This document shows positions 1 to 6,047 of a stretch of 14,931 bases of DNA, piece after piece. The notes under the pieces were generated by a model. That model was given only the letters and a program-made list of their open reading frames with translations, searched no databases and was not told the origin of the DNA. Within the stretch, counting starts at the first letter, position 1. Every line of letters begins with the position of its first letter. Source of the stretch: Lysobacteraceae bacterium (GTDB lineage Bacteria > Pseudomonadota > Gammaproteobacteria > Xanthomonadales > Xanthomonadaceae); contig SEHC01000122.1 of NCBI GenBank assembly GCA_004173415.1, forward strand, positions 1 to 14,931. Reading direction: 5' to 3'. Made by a program: the position numbers and the translations under genes.

Positions 1-5
1 AAGTA

Positions 6-218
6 ATGTTGATTTTGACTCGCCGCGTGGGCGAAACCCTGATGATCGGCGATTCGGTCACCGTGACTGTGCTCGGGGTCAAGGGTAATCAGGTGAGGAT
101 AGGCATTACCGCGCCCAAGGACGTGGCAGTGCATCGCGAGGAAATATACCAGCGCATCCAGCGCGGCGAAGACGCTGGAACGAGCCACGATGCCCCCGAC
201 GCAACTTCTCCAACCTGA
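6..218 (+). CDS. csrA: carbon storage regulator CsrA (70 aa)
   Basis: CsrA is a small homodimeric RNA-binding protein that binds GGA motifs in 5' leaders of mRNAs and controls their translation and stability (established for the family). The N-terminal half has the family signature: it opens MLILTRRVGET, continues with the beta-strand stretch around VTVTVLGVKGNQVRIGI, and then the APKDVAVHREEIYQRI helix. Arg44, the conserved RNA-contact arginine of the VHREE motif, is present. The family core is about 60 residues; the last 15 or so residues here are a Ser/Thr/Asp-rich tail of the usual variable kind. Only five bases precede the ATG in the window, so the ribosome binding site cannot be judged. 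It lies directly upstream of tRNA-Ser and tRNA-Arg, as in E. coli (csrA-serV-argV). Identity is secure. Confidence 0.97.
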   Translation: MLILTRRVGETLMIGDSVTVTVLGVKGNQVRIGITAPKDVAVHREEIYQRIQRGEDAGTSHDAPDATSPT

Positions 219-227
219 CGATTTCGT

Positions 228-256
228 TTGCCGCTTCTGCCTCCAGCCGGTATCCT
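228..256 (+). promoter_or_regulatory. candidate sigma-70 promoter for tRNA-Ser
   Basis: TTGCCG at 228-233 and TATCCT at 251-256 are separated by exactly 17 bases. Each matches four of six consensus positions. A GC-rich stretch follows, as is common in stringently controlled stable-RNA promoters. Start of transcription would fall near 263, leaving a leader of roughly 35 bases before the mature tRNA at 300. It is predicted by pattern only; co-transcription from csrA is also possible. Confidence 0.42.
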
Positions 257-299
257 AACGGGCTACCGCATTGGATGCGGTCGGACTGGGAAGTTATCC

Positions 300-392
300 G
301 GAGAGTTGCCCGAGCGGCTGAAGGGGCTCCCCTGCTAAGGGAGTATAGGGTCAAAAGCCTTATCGAGGGTTCGAATCCCTCACTCTCCGCCA
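300..392 (+). tRNA. tRNA-Ser (anticodon GCU)
   Basis: This is a complete class II tRNA. The acceptor stem GGAGAGT (300-306) pairs with ACTCTCC (382-388). The anticodon stem CTCCC (327-331) pairs with GGGAG (339-343) around the loop CTGCTAA, with anticodon GCT at 334-336, reading AGC/AGU serine codons. A long variable arm typical of serine tRNAs lies between the anticodon stem and the T arm. The T loop has GGTTCGAATCC. G389 is the discriminator and the 3' CCA (390-392) is encoded in the DNA. Confidence 0.97.
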
Positions 393-471
393 CTTGCCGA
401 AAAGCCCGGGTTTGTAGGGGTTTTTCTGGTGGTGGGGGAACAACATCGCTTCTACGGACGCTGTGAAAGGA

Positions 472-501
472 TTGACGGATCCGAGGCGTTTCAGGCAAAA
501 T
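472..501 (+). promoter_or_regulatory. weak candidate promoter for tRNA-Arg
   Basis: TTGACG (472-477; five of six consensus bases) and CAAAAT (496-501; four of six) are 18 bases apart in the 121-base spacer between the two tRNAs. Initiation would fall a few bases before the tRNA-Arg 5' end at 514. The -10 element is poor, so processing from a joint tRNA transcript is an equal alternative. The rest of the spacer (393-471) contains only an imperfect GAAAA..TTTTC dyad behind tRNA-Ser. Confidence 0.3.
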
Positions 502-513
502 TCCGTTTCTTAT

Positions 514-590
514 GCGCCCGTAGCTCAGTTGGATAGAGTACCTGGCTACGAACCAGGCGGTCGGGAGTTCGAATCTCTCCGGGCGCACCA
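514..590 (+). tRNA. tRNA-Arg (anticodon ACG)
   Basis: This is a complete 77-base tRNA. Acceptor GCGCCCG (514-520) pairs with CGGGCGC (580-586). The anticodon stem CCTGG (541-545) pairs with CCAGG (553-557) around loop CTACGAA, anticodon ACG at 548-550. The T loop has GTTCGAATC, A587 is the discriminator and CCA (588-590) is encoded. A34 is expected to be converted to inosine by TadA so that CGU, CGC and CGA are read (family knowledge). The order csrA, tRNA-Ser(GCU), tRNA-Arg(ACG) matches the E. coli csrA-serV-argV arrangement. Confidence 0.97.
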
Positions 591-602
591 TAAGATCACC
601 GA

Positions 603-632
603 GCCAGCGATTACAGTCGCTGGCTTTTTTTT
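603..632 (+). terminator. intrinsic terminator after tRNA-Arg
   Basis: A perfect 8-base-pair stem GCCAGCGA (603-610) / TCGCTGGC (617-624) with a six-base loop TTACAG is followed at once by eight T (625-632). This is a textbook rho-independent terminator that closes the csrA-tRNA block. Confidence 0.92.
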
Positions 633-804
633 GCCCGCACGGCCACTGGGGCGGCAGGGTGTTGAATAATGCGTGCAGGGCCGACCTGACCGTGATCACG
701 GGTCCGGAAAAGATCCGGCAAGGCAATCAGGCCCTGGAGGAAGCTAGCTTCAAGCCCGATACGGACAAGATGTCATCGTCGTGTAGTTCAAGCGGAGGTG
801 TCGA
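633..804. other. non-coding spacer before the lipoprotein gene
   Basis: 172 bases without a convincing gene. It holds a perfect 10-base palindrome CGTGATCACG (691-700) and, just after it, a small hairpin CCGGA (704-708) / TCCGG (714-718). No good -35/-10 pair was found by eye. A strong ribosome binding site GGAGG (794-798) lies six bases before the lipoprotein ATG. The promoter of that gene must be in this stretch, because the preceding terminator isolates it. Confidence 0.5.
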
Positions 805-1212
805 ATGCGCAAGTATCCCTTCCATCTGGCCAGGTTGTTGGCGGTCATGGCGCTGATGCTGGTTCTGGCCGCGTGCACCCGGGGGAGTGGCGGCCGCTCC
901 GAAGCCGATGCGGCCTTGATGAAGGCGCCGGCGGTGGGGGATGTCTACGCGGCCGACCTGACTTATTTCTCCGAGGCCAGCTTCGAGGATCAGCCCAGGG
1001 TCTACGGGCTTCTCAAGGTGATCGCGGTGGATGCCGGGAAGATCACGGTCATCACCGAGAGCGCTGCATCCGACAGCGAGGCCGCCGCGCGGAAGGACCT
1101 GCTGGGTTCGCTGGAAGATATCGATTTCGATGCAACCGAGCGCATCGAAATCGTGGATGCGCAACTCGAAAAAGCCTATGAATCGGGAAAGATATTCGCC
1201 GTGCGGAGATGA
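805..1212 (+). CDS. small putative lipoprotein, function unknown (135 aa)
   Basis: The start is fixed by GGAGG at 794-798, six bases upstream of ATG. Residues 1-24 form a bacterial lipoprotein signal: basic Arg2/Lys3, a hydrophobic core (LLAVMALMLVL) and the lipobox L21-A22-A23-C24, so Cys24 should be lipidated and the mature protein membrane-anchored in the periplasm. After a flexible Gly/Ser/Arg segment the mature part (about residues 40-135) is acidic and looks like a small alpha/beta domain with alternating beta-type stretches (DVYAADLTYF, YGLLKVIAVDAGKITVI) and a closing charged helix. I do not recognise a domain family. It stands alone between the tRNA terminator and the beta-helix gene, with G/C-rich codon use like its neighbours. 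Lipoprotein call is firm; biological role is unknown. Confidence 0.85.
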   Translation: MRKYPFHLARLLAVMALMLVLAACTRGSGGRSEADAALMKAPAVGDVYAADLTYFSEASFEDQPRVYGLLKVIAVDAGKITVITESAASDSEAAARKDLLGSLEDIDFDATERIEIVDAQLEKAYESGKIFAVRR

Positions 1213-1390
1213 GTAGGCGTCCTGCGCCCACTGGCGCGCAGGGGTGAACGAGCTTGCAACAAAGGTCGCGAACCGCGTTTTAGCGCGGATAATTGTGGAC
1301 TGGTACGCATTTTACGAGGTGCCATCAGCGCCGGATTTAGTTGATCATGTCGTGGGGGTGATCCGCACACTTGCGACAGGTTTTCAAAAT
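1213..1390. other. non-coding spacer before the beta-helix gene
   Basis: 178 bases, visibly more AT-rich than the flanking genes. It begins with a stem CCTGCGC (1221-1227) / GCGCAGG (1236-1242) that has no T-run, so it is at best a weak or factor-dependent end for the lipoprotein transcript. A second hairpin CCGCG (1273-1277) / CGCGG (1284-1288) overlaps a -10-like GATAAT (1288-1293) without a matching -35. A spaced dyad GATCA (1343-1347) / TGATC (1359-1363) lies 27 bases before the gene start. An in-frame GTG at 1244 could extend the downstream gene, but that would bury its signal peptide. Confidence 0.4.
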
Positions 1391-2989
1391 ATGCGGCTTA
1401 AAACAGTTCTTCTTCCTTCCATATTGATGATGGCCCTTCCTGGGCTGGCGCACGCGGCCACGTATACGGTCGGTCCGTCTGGCAAGCAATACACGCAGCT
1501 GTCGGCGGTTTTCAGCAGCAAGAATCTCAATCCCGGTGACATCATCGAGGTCGAGGGCAACGCGACCTACAACGGCGGCATCGTGGTCGGCAGCGACGAT
1601 AGCGGCACTGCCGCCAGCCCGGTGATCATCCGCTGGCGCCCCGGCTCCTCCGGCTCGCGTCCCGTCCTCCAGGGCGGAACCAACACGATCAAGTTCCAGC
1701 AATCGAACAACATCGTGTTCGAGGGCTTCGACGTGCGCGGCGGGACCAACACCTGCATCTTCAGCGAAGCCGACAACGTCACGGTGCGCGACGCGGTGAT
1801 TCACGACTGTCCGGGACACGGCATCCTCGCCGCGGACCAGCTGTCCGGTTCGTTCACGCTGGAGTACAGCGAGATCTACAACGCCGGCGCCAGCAGCAAC
1901 AGGCACCCCATCTACATGCAGTCCGATGAGGTCGCGTTTCCCAACGCGGTCTTCAAGATGCGCTTCAACTACCTCCACGACGGCAAAGGCGGCAACCTGG
2001 TCAAGGTGCGCCACCAACGCAGCGAGATCTACTACAATTGGCTGGAAGGTTCGGCCTACCAGGCGCTCGAGTTCATCGGCCCGGACTGCTACGAGCAGCA
2101 GGCTGGATGGAACGTCAACCTGAAGCGTGAGGACGCCGACGTGGTCGGCAATGTCATCGTCCAGTCCGGAAGCTGGGCGAATGCGGTGCGGATGGGCGGC
2201 GACCTCAATGGCCGTAGCCAGGGCCGCGTGCGCATGGTCAACAACACCATCCTGTTCACCCGCAGCGGCACCGCCAACGCCGTGATGGTGCAGCTTGGCG
2301 CCGAATCGCTCGAGATGCACAACAACATCGTTTACCAGACCACTGCCGGCGGCAAGCCGACCATGGTCAAGGAAAACGTGGTTGATGACACGCCCGAGCC
2401 CTGCAGTCCGCAGAGCACCTCGCCGTGGTCCAGCGGCAGGAAAGTGGCCGGCAGCTACAACTGGGTGCAGACCGGCGCCGTCGTTCCGTCCGAATGGCGC
2501 AACACCCTGACCGGAGCCAACCCTGGGCTTGCCAATGTGGCGACCTATTCGCTGCGTCCGCTGGCGACCAGTCTGCTGGTCGGTGCCGGTGCGAACCCGC
2601 CTGCGGTTTCCACTGCATTCCCGTTCCCGTCGCCGCTGGCGATCCCGCTGTACGATCCGCCGGTGCGCGCGAAGATGGCCCCGACGGCGGCACGCGCCAG
2701 GACCTTGTCCGCTGCCAGGATCAGCCTGGGCGCGTTCGAGGTTGCCGCAGGCGGCACGACCCCCGGCCAGACCATCCGCGTAGCCGGCTCGCAGCCGTTG
2801 CTGTCCGGCCAGGTCGGTTCCGCCACGGTCACTGCGCAGGCGTTGCCTGCCAGTGCCGCGGCCATCGATGGCGGGGTGCGCAATCGCGGCGCCTTCGGCT
2901 CGCGCAAGTTCGCCAAGGCCACCTTGGCAGACGGGTCGGTCCGTACCTGCCAGTTGCTGGAAACCGGACTGGTTTGCCGCAACGACTGA
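1391..2989 (+). CDS. secreted right-handed parallel beta-helix protein (532 aa)
   Basis: Start at ATG 1391 is chosen because it gives a clean Sec signal peptide: MRLK, a hydrophobic core, then A-H-A before Ala23 as the cleavage site (residues 20-23). The frame is open upstream to a GTG at 1244, but that start would place 49 residues in front of the signal. The ribosome binding site is weak. From about residue 97 to 330 the protein shows short repeated rungs of alternating hydrophobic residues with Asn ladders (SNNIVFEGFDVRGG, ADNVTVRDAVIHDC, LEMHNNIVYQT), the pattern of the pectate-lyase-like beta-helix fold. The C-terminal 200 residues are Pro/Ala/Gly-rich and less regular. Such proteins are usually polysaccharide lyases, epimerases or phage/surface depolymerases; I cannot name the substrate. 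It carries its own strong terminator and lies next to a polysaccharide locus, so action on that polymer is a reasonable inference only. Confidence 0.85.
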   Translation: MRLKTVLLPSILMMALPGLAHAATYTVGPSGKQYTQLSAVFSSKNLNPGDIIEVEGNATYNGGIVVGSDDSGTAASPVIIRWRPGSSGSRPVLQGGTNTIKFQQSNNIVFEGFDVRGGTNTCIFSEADNVTVRDAVIHDCPGHGILAADQLSGSFTLEYSEIYNAGASSNRHPIYMQSDEVAFPNAVFKMRFNYLHDGKGGNLVKVRHQRSEIYYNWLEGSAYQALEFIGPDCYEQQAGWNVNLKREDADVVGNVIVQSGSWANAVRMGGDLNGRSQGRVRMVNNTILFTRSGTANAVMVQLGAESLEMHNNIVYQTTAGGKPTMVKENVVDDTPEPCSPQSTSPWSSGRKVAGSYNWVQTGAVVPSEWRNTLTGANPGLANVATYSLRPLATSLLVGAGANPPAVSTAFPFPSPLAIPLYDPPVRAKMAPTAARARTLSAARISLGAFEVAAGGTTPGQTIRVAGSQPLLSGQVGSATVTAQALPASAAAIDGGVRNRGAFGSRKFAKATLADGSVRTCQLLETGLVCRND

Positions 2990-3014
2990 GCAGGAACACC
3001 GTCAACGCAACACG

Positions 3015-3048
3015 AAACATGGCCGCTAACCCGGCCATGTTTTTTTTT
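3015..3048 (+). terminator. intrinsic terminator after the beta-helix gene
   Basis: A perfect 9-base-pair stem ACATGGCCG (3017-3025) / CGGCCATGT (3032-3040) with loop CTAACC is flanked by A residues on the left and T3040-T3048 on the right. It lies 26 bases after the stop codon of the beta-helix gene. On the opposite strand it is followed by only three T, so it is a weaker stop for the convergent glycosyltransferase transcript. Confidence 0.92.
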
Positions 3049-3101
3049 GGCTATGGAATCCCGATGGCAAAGCCAGGGCGGCGCTTCGGCCTAGCTGCTT
3101 G

Positions 3102-4013
3102 CTAGCCGAACAATCCGCGCAGTACCCTGCGGGCCGCGAACGGGACCAGCTTCAATGCTTCCATCCGGGCGGCCCGGTCCGGTGCCAGACGCACTGCCTG
3201 CGCCGTCAGTTGCACGCCGTGCCGCCAGCGACGACCCAGGAACATGCCCTTGGCGATCCGCGCGTAGTTGGATCCGCGGGCGCTACGCAGATCGGCGTCG
3301 TCGACCTGGCCGCGGGCCGAGTCGATCGCGCGATCGATGACCTGCAGGTAGTCGTCGTAGGTGCAGGCTTCCGATGAAAGGCCGTCGTGGCCGTGCATCG
3401 CCTTCACCAGCGGTTCCTCGACCACGCCGACCTGCCAGTGCCTTGCCGTGCGCAGGAGGAAATCCAGGTCCTCGGCGGTGCGCAGCGATTCGTCGAAGCC
3501 GCCGATCACGTCGATCACCTCCCTCTTGAACAACGCAGAGGAAGGCGCGAACGCGGGGTCCTGCAGGACGTGGCGGAGGACCCAGCCGTCCTCCCTGATG
3601 ACCTTCCGGCGATGCAGTACATCGATCGGGAGATAGTCGGGATCGACCCGGAATACATCGCAAAGGACCATGCCGAACCCTGGATTCGCTTGCATCCATT
3701 CGACCTGCCTGCCGATCTTTTCCGGCAGCCATTGGTCGTCGCTGTCCAGCAGGGCGAGGTAACGCCCGCTGGCCAGGGCCATGCCGCGATTCCTGGCGGC
3801 CGACACGCCTGCGTTGTCCTGCCGCACGTACCTGACCCGGCCGGCGTAGCGCTGTTCGAGCATCGAGCGCGTGTCATCGGTGGAGCCGTCGTCGACCACC
3901 ACGATCTCGTCGACCCGGCGGGTCTGCGAGAGCACCGAGTCCAGGGCCCGCGGCAGCAAAGCGCAGCGATTGAACGTGGGTATAATCGCCGAAACCTCGA
4001 TCGTGTACGTCAT
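3102..4013 (-). CDS. glycosyltransferase family 2 (303 aa)
   Basis: A GT-A fold inverting glycosyltransferase that would add a sugar from a nucleotide donor to a growing saccharide on the cytoplasmic face. Residues 7-20 (VSAIIPTFNRCALL) are the standard first strand. DEIVVVDDGSTDDT at 35-48 is the nucleotide-binding loop, QDNAGVSAARNRG lies at 65-77, D90-S91-D92 is the metal-binding DXD, and E181-D182 fits the acceptor-side ED motif. No membrane segment is evident. ATG 4013 starts directly before the conserved strand; a TTG six codons upstream (4031) is possible but less likely. No clear Shine-Dalgarno is visible. The ATG lies in the same CATG as the start of the divergent deacetylase. Donor and linkage cannot be deduced. 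Confidence 0.93.
   Translation of the reverse strand: MTYTIEVSAIIPTFNRCALLPRALDSVLSQTRRVDEIVVVDDGSTDDTRSMLEQRYAGRVRYVRQDNAGVSAARNRGMALASGRYLALLDSDDQWLPEKIGRQVEWMQANPGFGMVLCDVFRVDPDYLPIDVLHRRKVIREDGWVLRHVLQDPAFAPSSALFKREVIDVIGGFDESLRTAEDLDFLLRTARHWQVGVVEEPLVKAMHGHDGLSSEACTYDDYLQVIDRAIDSARGQVDDADLRSARGSNYARIAKGMFLGRRWRHGVQLTAQAVRLAPDRAARMEALKLVPFAARRVLRGLFG
3981..3986 (+). promoter_or_regulatory. perfect -10 hexamer upstream of the deacetylase
   Basis: TATAAT occurs 26 bases before the deacetylase ATG, inside the 5' coding end of the opposite-strand glycosyltransferase. A good -35 is not seen at the expected distance (AAAGCG at 3958-3963), and TG at 3977-3978 is one base off an extended -10. 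In such GC-rich coding sequence a perfect hexamer is notable but may be chance, since it encodes Ile-Ile-Pro of the conserved glycosyltransferase strand. Confidence 0.28.
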
Positions 4014-4928
4014 GCTGCAGGATCTCGTCAAGAAATTACTTTACGCGTGCGGCGTTCTGGGCCTGTACCACCGCCTGCGCAAGAGGCGCTGGCTTTTTTT
4101 TCGCGGCACTACAACGTGGTCTCGCTGGAACAGGTGCTCGACTCCGCCGGCAGGGGAATCGCGCTGCCACCGCGTTCGCTGCTGATCACCTTCGATGATG
4201 GCTGGTCCGACAACGTGGACCACGCACTGCCCGAACTGCGCCTCGTCGGCATGCCGGCGGTCATGTTCGTGGTCGCCGACGCGGTGGGTACGAGGCAGCC
4301 GTTCTTCCAGGAGCGCATAGTCGCGGCGTGGCGGCGCGGCGCGATCACCGTCGAGGGCCTGGCTGCCGCCTTGGATGGGCCGCGTGCGACAGACCGGTCC
4401 GGTGACGAGGAAGATATTTCCATGCTGCGCAAGGCGATAGCGCGCATCGAATTGCTGGACGGCGCGGCCCGCGACGCGTTGCTCGCGCCTTTCGCCGATG
4501 CACTCGATGACGGCCAGCGGCACATGGTGGACGTGGACGAACTGCGGCGCCTGCGTGCCGGCGGCGTGGCCCTGGGCCTGCATGGAAAGACCCATGTGCC
4601 GATGACGCGTGCCGCCGACCTGGACGCGGAACTGGGAGGTGCCCGCGAGCGGCTCGCGGAGTTGCTCGGCGATCCCTCGCCGACGGCGCGCTCGATGTCG
4701 TTCCCGCACGGCGCCTACGATCCGGGCATCGCCGATTCGGCCCGTCGCGCCGGCTACGACCTGGTCTGCACCAGCGTGCCGGTGCTCAATCCGGTCGGCC
4801 CCGGGGTTGGCTGGCTGATGGGCAGGATCGGGTTCGATACCGAGTCGGTGGTGGACCGCGCCGGCCGTTTCCGCCGCGACTGGCTGGCGCTCTACATGTT
4901 CCGCCCGCCTGCGCGGCGCCTGGCCTGA
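4012..4928 (+). CDS. polysaccharide deacetylase, reading frame shifted near the N-terminus
   Basis: The catalytic domain is clear. TFDDGW (starting 4188) is motif 1 with the base Asp and metal Asp. HGKTH in the second half is the metal-binding HxxxH-type motif 2, and SFPHGAYD is motif 3. The family (carbohydrate esterase 4 / NodB fold) removes N- or O-acetyl groups from polysaccharides. The expected N-terminus, MLQDLVKKLLYACGVLGLYH, starts at ATG 4012 but is in a different frame from the catalytic domain. The two frames meet at eight T (4094-4101). A -1 shift there would give a protein of about 305 residues. Compared with relatives as I remember them, about 30-40 residues, including a conserved His-Arg-Val strand, are also missing at this point. 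Alternatives are a decayed gene, an assembly error, or initiation at GTG 4047 in the downstream frame. Function is confident; activity is not. Confidence 0.75.
4094..4101 (+). other. T8 slippery run at the deacetylase frame junction
   Basis: In the frame of ATG 4012 the codons are CTT TTT TTT CGC, so bases 4095-4101 form T_TTT_TTT, the X_XXY_YYZ pattern for -1 ribosomal slippage. Slipping back one base continues as TCG CGG CAC TAC, which is the catalytic-domain frame. RNA polymerase adding one U in the run would have the same result. No strong stimulatory structure downstream was recognised. Confidence 0.55.
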
Positions 4929-4965
4929 TTGCGGCCCATGCAAGGGCCGGTGGCCGTTGCCCTGG

Positions 4966-6024
4966 CTATTCGTCTTCATCGGCAGCGGTCAGGTGCAGGT
5001 CCGGCTCTGCGCTTGCGTTTTCCGGATCGCTCCAGCAACCCATCACTGGCCGGCTCTCGCGCGGGCTGAAGCCACGGTCGAGCCAGGGCTGCAAACGTTG
5101 GCTGCTGGTGGCCATCTCCACCGAGACGGCCGCATGGCCGCTGGCCCGGGCGGCCCCCAGCAGCGCATCGAGGTAATGCCTCGGGATGGCGGTGGCGGCG
5201 TCGACGGACCAGAAGTCGAGCACGTGCAGCGTGCCGCCCCTGGACTGGGTGGCGAACCAGGCGGCCAGTGCCTTGCTGCCGCGTGCCGACAGGAGCAGGT
5301 AGCGTGTTCCTCCTCCCGGGGCGGCGTCGAATCGCCACTGGGCGTATTCCCTGCTGCGGATCGCGGTCAGCGCCTGGCCGTGACCGGAGCGTTGCCACAA
5401 CTCGTCCATGCGCGCGTCCGCCCGGCTGCTCCAGCCGGCGTCGAGGCGCCCGGATCCCAGGTTGCGCAGCCCGTCGCGCAGCCGCAGGACCAGGTCGACG
5501 CCGGGTCCGAGGATCCGCGCGAGCGCGGTCGGCATCCTGCGGCCCAGGTACTCGGCATGCCGGACCACGCGCGTGTAGCGCACCATGTCGGCGAGCTTGC
5601 GATAGCCGATGCGCTTGAACACCGGTACCGCCTTGGCATTGGGAAACCCGTACAGCAGGTCCAGTCCTTGCCTTGCCGAATCGATCATGCCCTGTTGCAG
5701 GATCAGCGCGGGACCCAGGGAACGATGCTCGGGCACCACCGCCAGGTCGACCAGTACGCCCGCCCTGATCTCGTTGCCCCGCCACAGCATCCGGCGCATA
5801 CCGGCCGAACAGGTGCCGATCGGCGGGTTGGCTGCGCCCTGGTGAAGGAAGCGCAGCATGGGCGGGCCGAACGGACACTGCTGGTAGAACCACTCGTACT
5901 TGGCGGCCATGCGTTCGGGTACGCCGAGGTTGCCTTGCCACAAGCCGAGCACGACGTCCCGGTGGCGGCCAGGATCGCCGTCGTGCACGGAGTATTGCGC
6001 GGTGGGAGGTGGTGCGGTCTGCAT
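4966..6024 (-). CDS. GNAT-family N-acyltransferase (352 aa)
   Basis: The GNAT fold transfers an acyl group from acyl-CoA (sometimes acyl-carrier protein) to an amine. The acyl-CoA pyrophosphate-binding motif A is visible at about 91-108: LVDLAVVPEHRSLGPAL, with the R-x-x-G-x-A core. The stretch LLYGFPNAKAVPVFKRIGY (123-141) is a typical motif B region. The protein is about twice the size of a single GNAT domain, and the second half (from about 190) looks like a second, degenerate copy, as in FemAB-like proteins of exopolysaccharide loci. The start at ATG 6024 is 23 bases after the NAD-synthase-like gene; the ribosome binding site is weak. It is the last gene of the minus-strand operon and ends 37 bases from the convergent deacetylase. 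Likely job: N-acylation of an amino sugar; the acyl donor is unknown. Confidence 0.82.
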   Translation of the reverse strand: MQTAPPPTAQYSVHDGDPGRHRDVVLGLWQGNLGVPERMAAKYEWFYQQCPFGPPMLRFLHQGAANPPIGTCSAGMRRMLWRGNEIRAGVLVDLAVVPEHRSLGPALILQQGMIDSARQGLDLLYGFPNAKAVPVFKRIGYRKLADMVRYTRVVRHAEYLGRRMPTALARILGPGVDLVLRLRDGLRNLGSGRLDAGWSSRADARMDELWQRSGHGQALTAIRSREYAQWRFDAAPGGGTRYLLLSARGSKALAAWFATQSRGGTLHVLDFWSVDAATAIPRHYLDALLGAARASGHAAVSVEMATSSQRLQPWLDRGFSPRESRPVMGCWSDPENASAEPDLHLTAADEDE

Positions 6025-6047
6025 GCGGGCATCCAAGGCGCGGGTTC

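Noticed and set aside
514..632. tRNA-Arg as an integration site of a genomic island
   Set aside because: No integrase, no direct repeat of the tRNA 3' end and no mobile element were seen in the window.
106..726. Long minus-strand open frame across csrA and both tRNAs
   Set aside because: It runs antisense to csrA and two certain tRNA genes and translates into Arg/Pro-rich low-quality sequence.
1244..1390. In-frame 49-codon extension of the beta-helix gene from GTG 1244
   Set aside because: It would place 49 residues in front of a clear signal peptide, and the stretch is AT-rich and without coding-like codon use.
3089..3108. CTAGC/GCTAG inverted repeat over the glycosyltransferase stop codon as its terminator
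   Set aside because: Short and bulged stem without a following T-run on the minus strand.
4929..4965. Convergent hairpin GGCCC (4933-4937) / GGGCC (4944-4948) as a shared terminator of the deacetylase and GNAT genes
   Set aside because: Only five base pairs and no T-run on either side; too weak to call.
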